Both the position numbers and the translations under genes were made by a program. Positions 62,861-64,000 of a stretch of DNA of 64,000 bases are shown piece by piece. Origin of the DNA: Sipunculus nudus. Its lineage: Eukaryota > Annelida > Sipuncula > Golfingiida > Sipunculidae. Below the pieces are notes generated by a model. That model saw only the letters and a program-made list of their open reading frames with translations, had not been told where the DNA came from and did no database searches. Within the stretch, counting starts at the first letter, position 1. Each line of letters opens with the position of its first letter. The DNA lies in contig CM049307.1 of assembly GCA_026874595.1 (NCBI GenBank), positions 43,840,362-43,904,361 on the forward strand, in the 5' to 3' direction.

Positions 62861-64000
62861 CACTCTGTCTGTATCATGATATAGAGTTGATTTCACGCCT
62901 TTATTTGATCAGGAAAAGTGTTCTTTCAAAAACATTGTCTCAACGTGCATGACAGTGAAAGTAGTTGTGGTAAGACGTGCACACACCGCGTCAAGCAAAG
63001 GGACAACTTATGCCAGCATAAAATGTCTGTAAAAGACTGCACGGCGCTTAATAAGACAGGTTCCTATCAAACAAACACTGTGGCTGTAGATGGGCTGTTC
63101 TATAACACGTGCGTGAAGGGGACAACACCGTAATGGATTGTTGTTTTACATGAAGATAGATCTAAAGATTGAGTTTAGTCTATTCGTGACTACACTTACA
63201 ACAAAGAAAAGCGCAATGCACCGCATACATAAGGCTTGTTGGCTTACATGGTTCTCGACAGTGGTCTGAGCATGCGCGCACGCGCCAGGCGCGTGGCTAA
63301 AGCAATTGGCCACCCACGAGTTTTAGCGCCGAGGCGACCAAACGCGCATATACACAACTATGGACCCCCACACCTAAGTCCATCCATAATTGGGCCAGTT
63401 AATGTGACTGAGTTTTGTACCGAATAACCTTAATTTCAGATTTTCTGCTATATTACAGTTTGAAGGTATATTAAATGAAGAACATGTTTTAATTATTTAT
63501 TTTTTCACCAATATAATATATGTTAGCCCTATATAGAATATCTACTTAATAAACAAATGTGTCTGTAATAAATATTATTTTGAGCAAGGAAGTCTCAGTT
63601 ACGTTTTTAAAAATGATTATATTTGCATGTATTAATTTTATATATACACAGATTGCATATGATAATGTCGTGCGTATGCATGCATGTACACAGAACCTAA
63701 AATAAATGTTTTCCATTGCATTTTATTCATATATTACAACATAACGAGGTATGTTTATTAGATGTTTATATATTTCGGTGTCAAAATATATAAATATTAC
63801 CAGTGACGAATACGATCAGGGACAGGTCTCATATTATGAATTCTTAATTAAATTAATTGATTCCTGTACTGTATGTTTGTTTATATTGAACCTTAGATAC
63901 TCATGTTGAAGTTTTAGTGCAAACGCATGCAGAACTAAAGCTAACATTTTTTTATGTGTCCTCGTTGTGATATTAATTTAAGAAAACATGCACATGCCCA
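62861..64000. other. Unassigned intergenic sequence
   Basis: 63230-63320 contains a GCGCGCACGCGCCAGGCGCG-like NRF1-type cluster. The 71-codon frame at 62918-63133 has regularly spaced Cys (SSCGKTC, NLCQHK, VKDC) but no start context or domain I can name. No gene is called. Confidence 0.35.

Noticed and set aside
62918-63133. Cys-containing 71-codon ORF suggestive of a small secreted peptide
   Set aside because: No signal peptide at the start, no known Cys framework, no splice support.

Overview
This is eukaryotic, AT-rich, gene-poor DNA. It has microsatellite-rich spacers, a eukaryotic nuclear tRNA gene, many short inverted-repeat transposons, and one recognisable protein gene: a neurogenin-type bHLH transcription factor at 51287-52195 (+). 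There are no operons, dense ORFs or other prokaryotic signs. The protein and the repeat landscape (long (TA)n runs, TA-flanked MITEs, minisatellites) suggest a lophotrochozoan invertebrate, most likely a mollusc. That taxonomic placement is inference; nothing here fixes the species.

Layout. 1-13 kb: unassigned intergenic sequence, a tRNA-Val(AAC) on the minus strand (3036-3108), the first copy of an interspersed repeat (6300-6700) and a tRNA-like SINE (10944-11050). 13-18 kb: a nest of repeats. Inverted arms built from a GGCCCATATTGTAATAA motif lie at 13.1 and 17.4 kb, with a second inverted-repeat element (15145-16244) between them; the second, inverted copy of the 6.3-kb repeat follows. 20-28 kb: at least four further terminal-inverted-repeat elements, three of them with good or possible TA target duplications. 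29-31.7 kb: a palindromic array and a complex, possibly regulatory stretch. 32.5-38.3 kb: a minisatellite domain with a roughly 52-bp unit, interrupted by a 1.5-kb TA-flanked transposon and by two copies of a TTCGCGA-rich module, and reversing orientation near its end. 39-50 kb: mostly unassigned sequence, including an atypical 1-kb block at 41.0-42.1 kb. 50.3-53.2 kb: the neurogenin locus, with a proposed TATA promoter, a 5' UTR intron, a single coding exon and a 3' UTR. 53-64 kb: intergenic sequence with a segmental duplication (55.36-56.71 kb), another inverted-arm element (58.4-59.1 kb) and several complex, GC-balanced islands.

The main pattern is that six unrelated-looking repeats share one architecture. 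Each has arms or arrays made of short, near-palindromic motifs repeated several times, usually inverted about a spacer, and in some cases flanked by TA. I read them as non-autonomous DNA elements of Tc1/mariner or foldback type; no transposase is visible in the window. The single developmental gene sits in a large desert with scattered complex islands. This fits a regulatory landscape, but conservation cannot be tested from one sequence.
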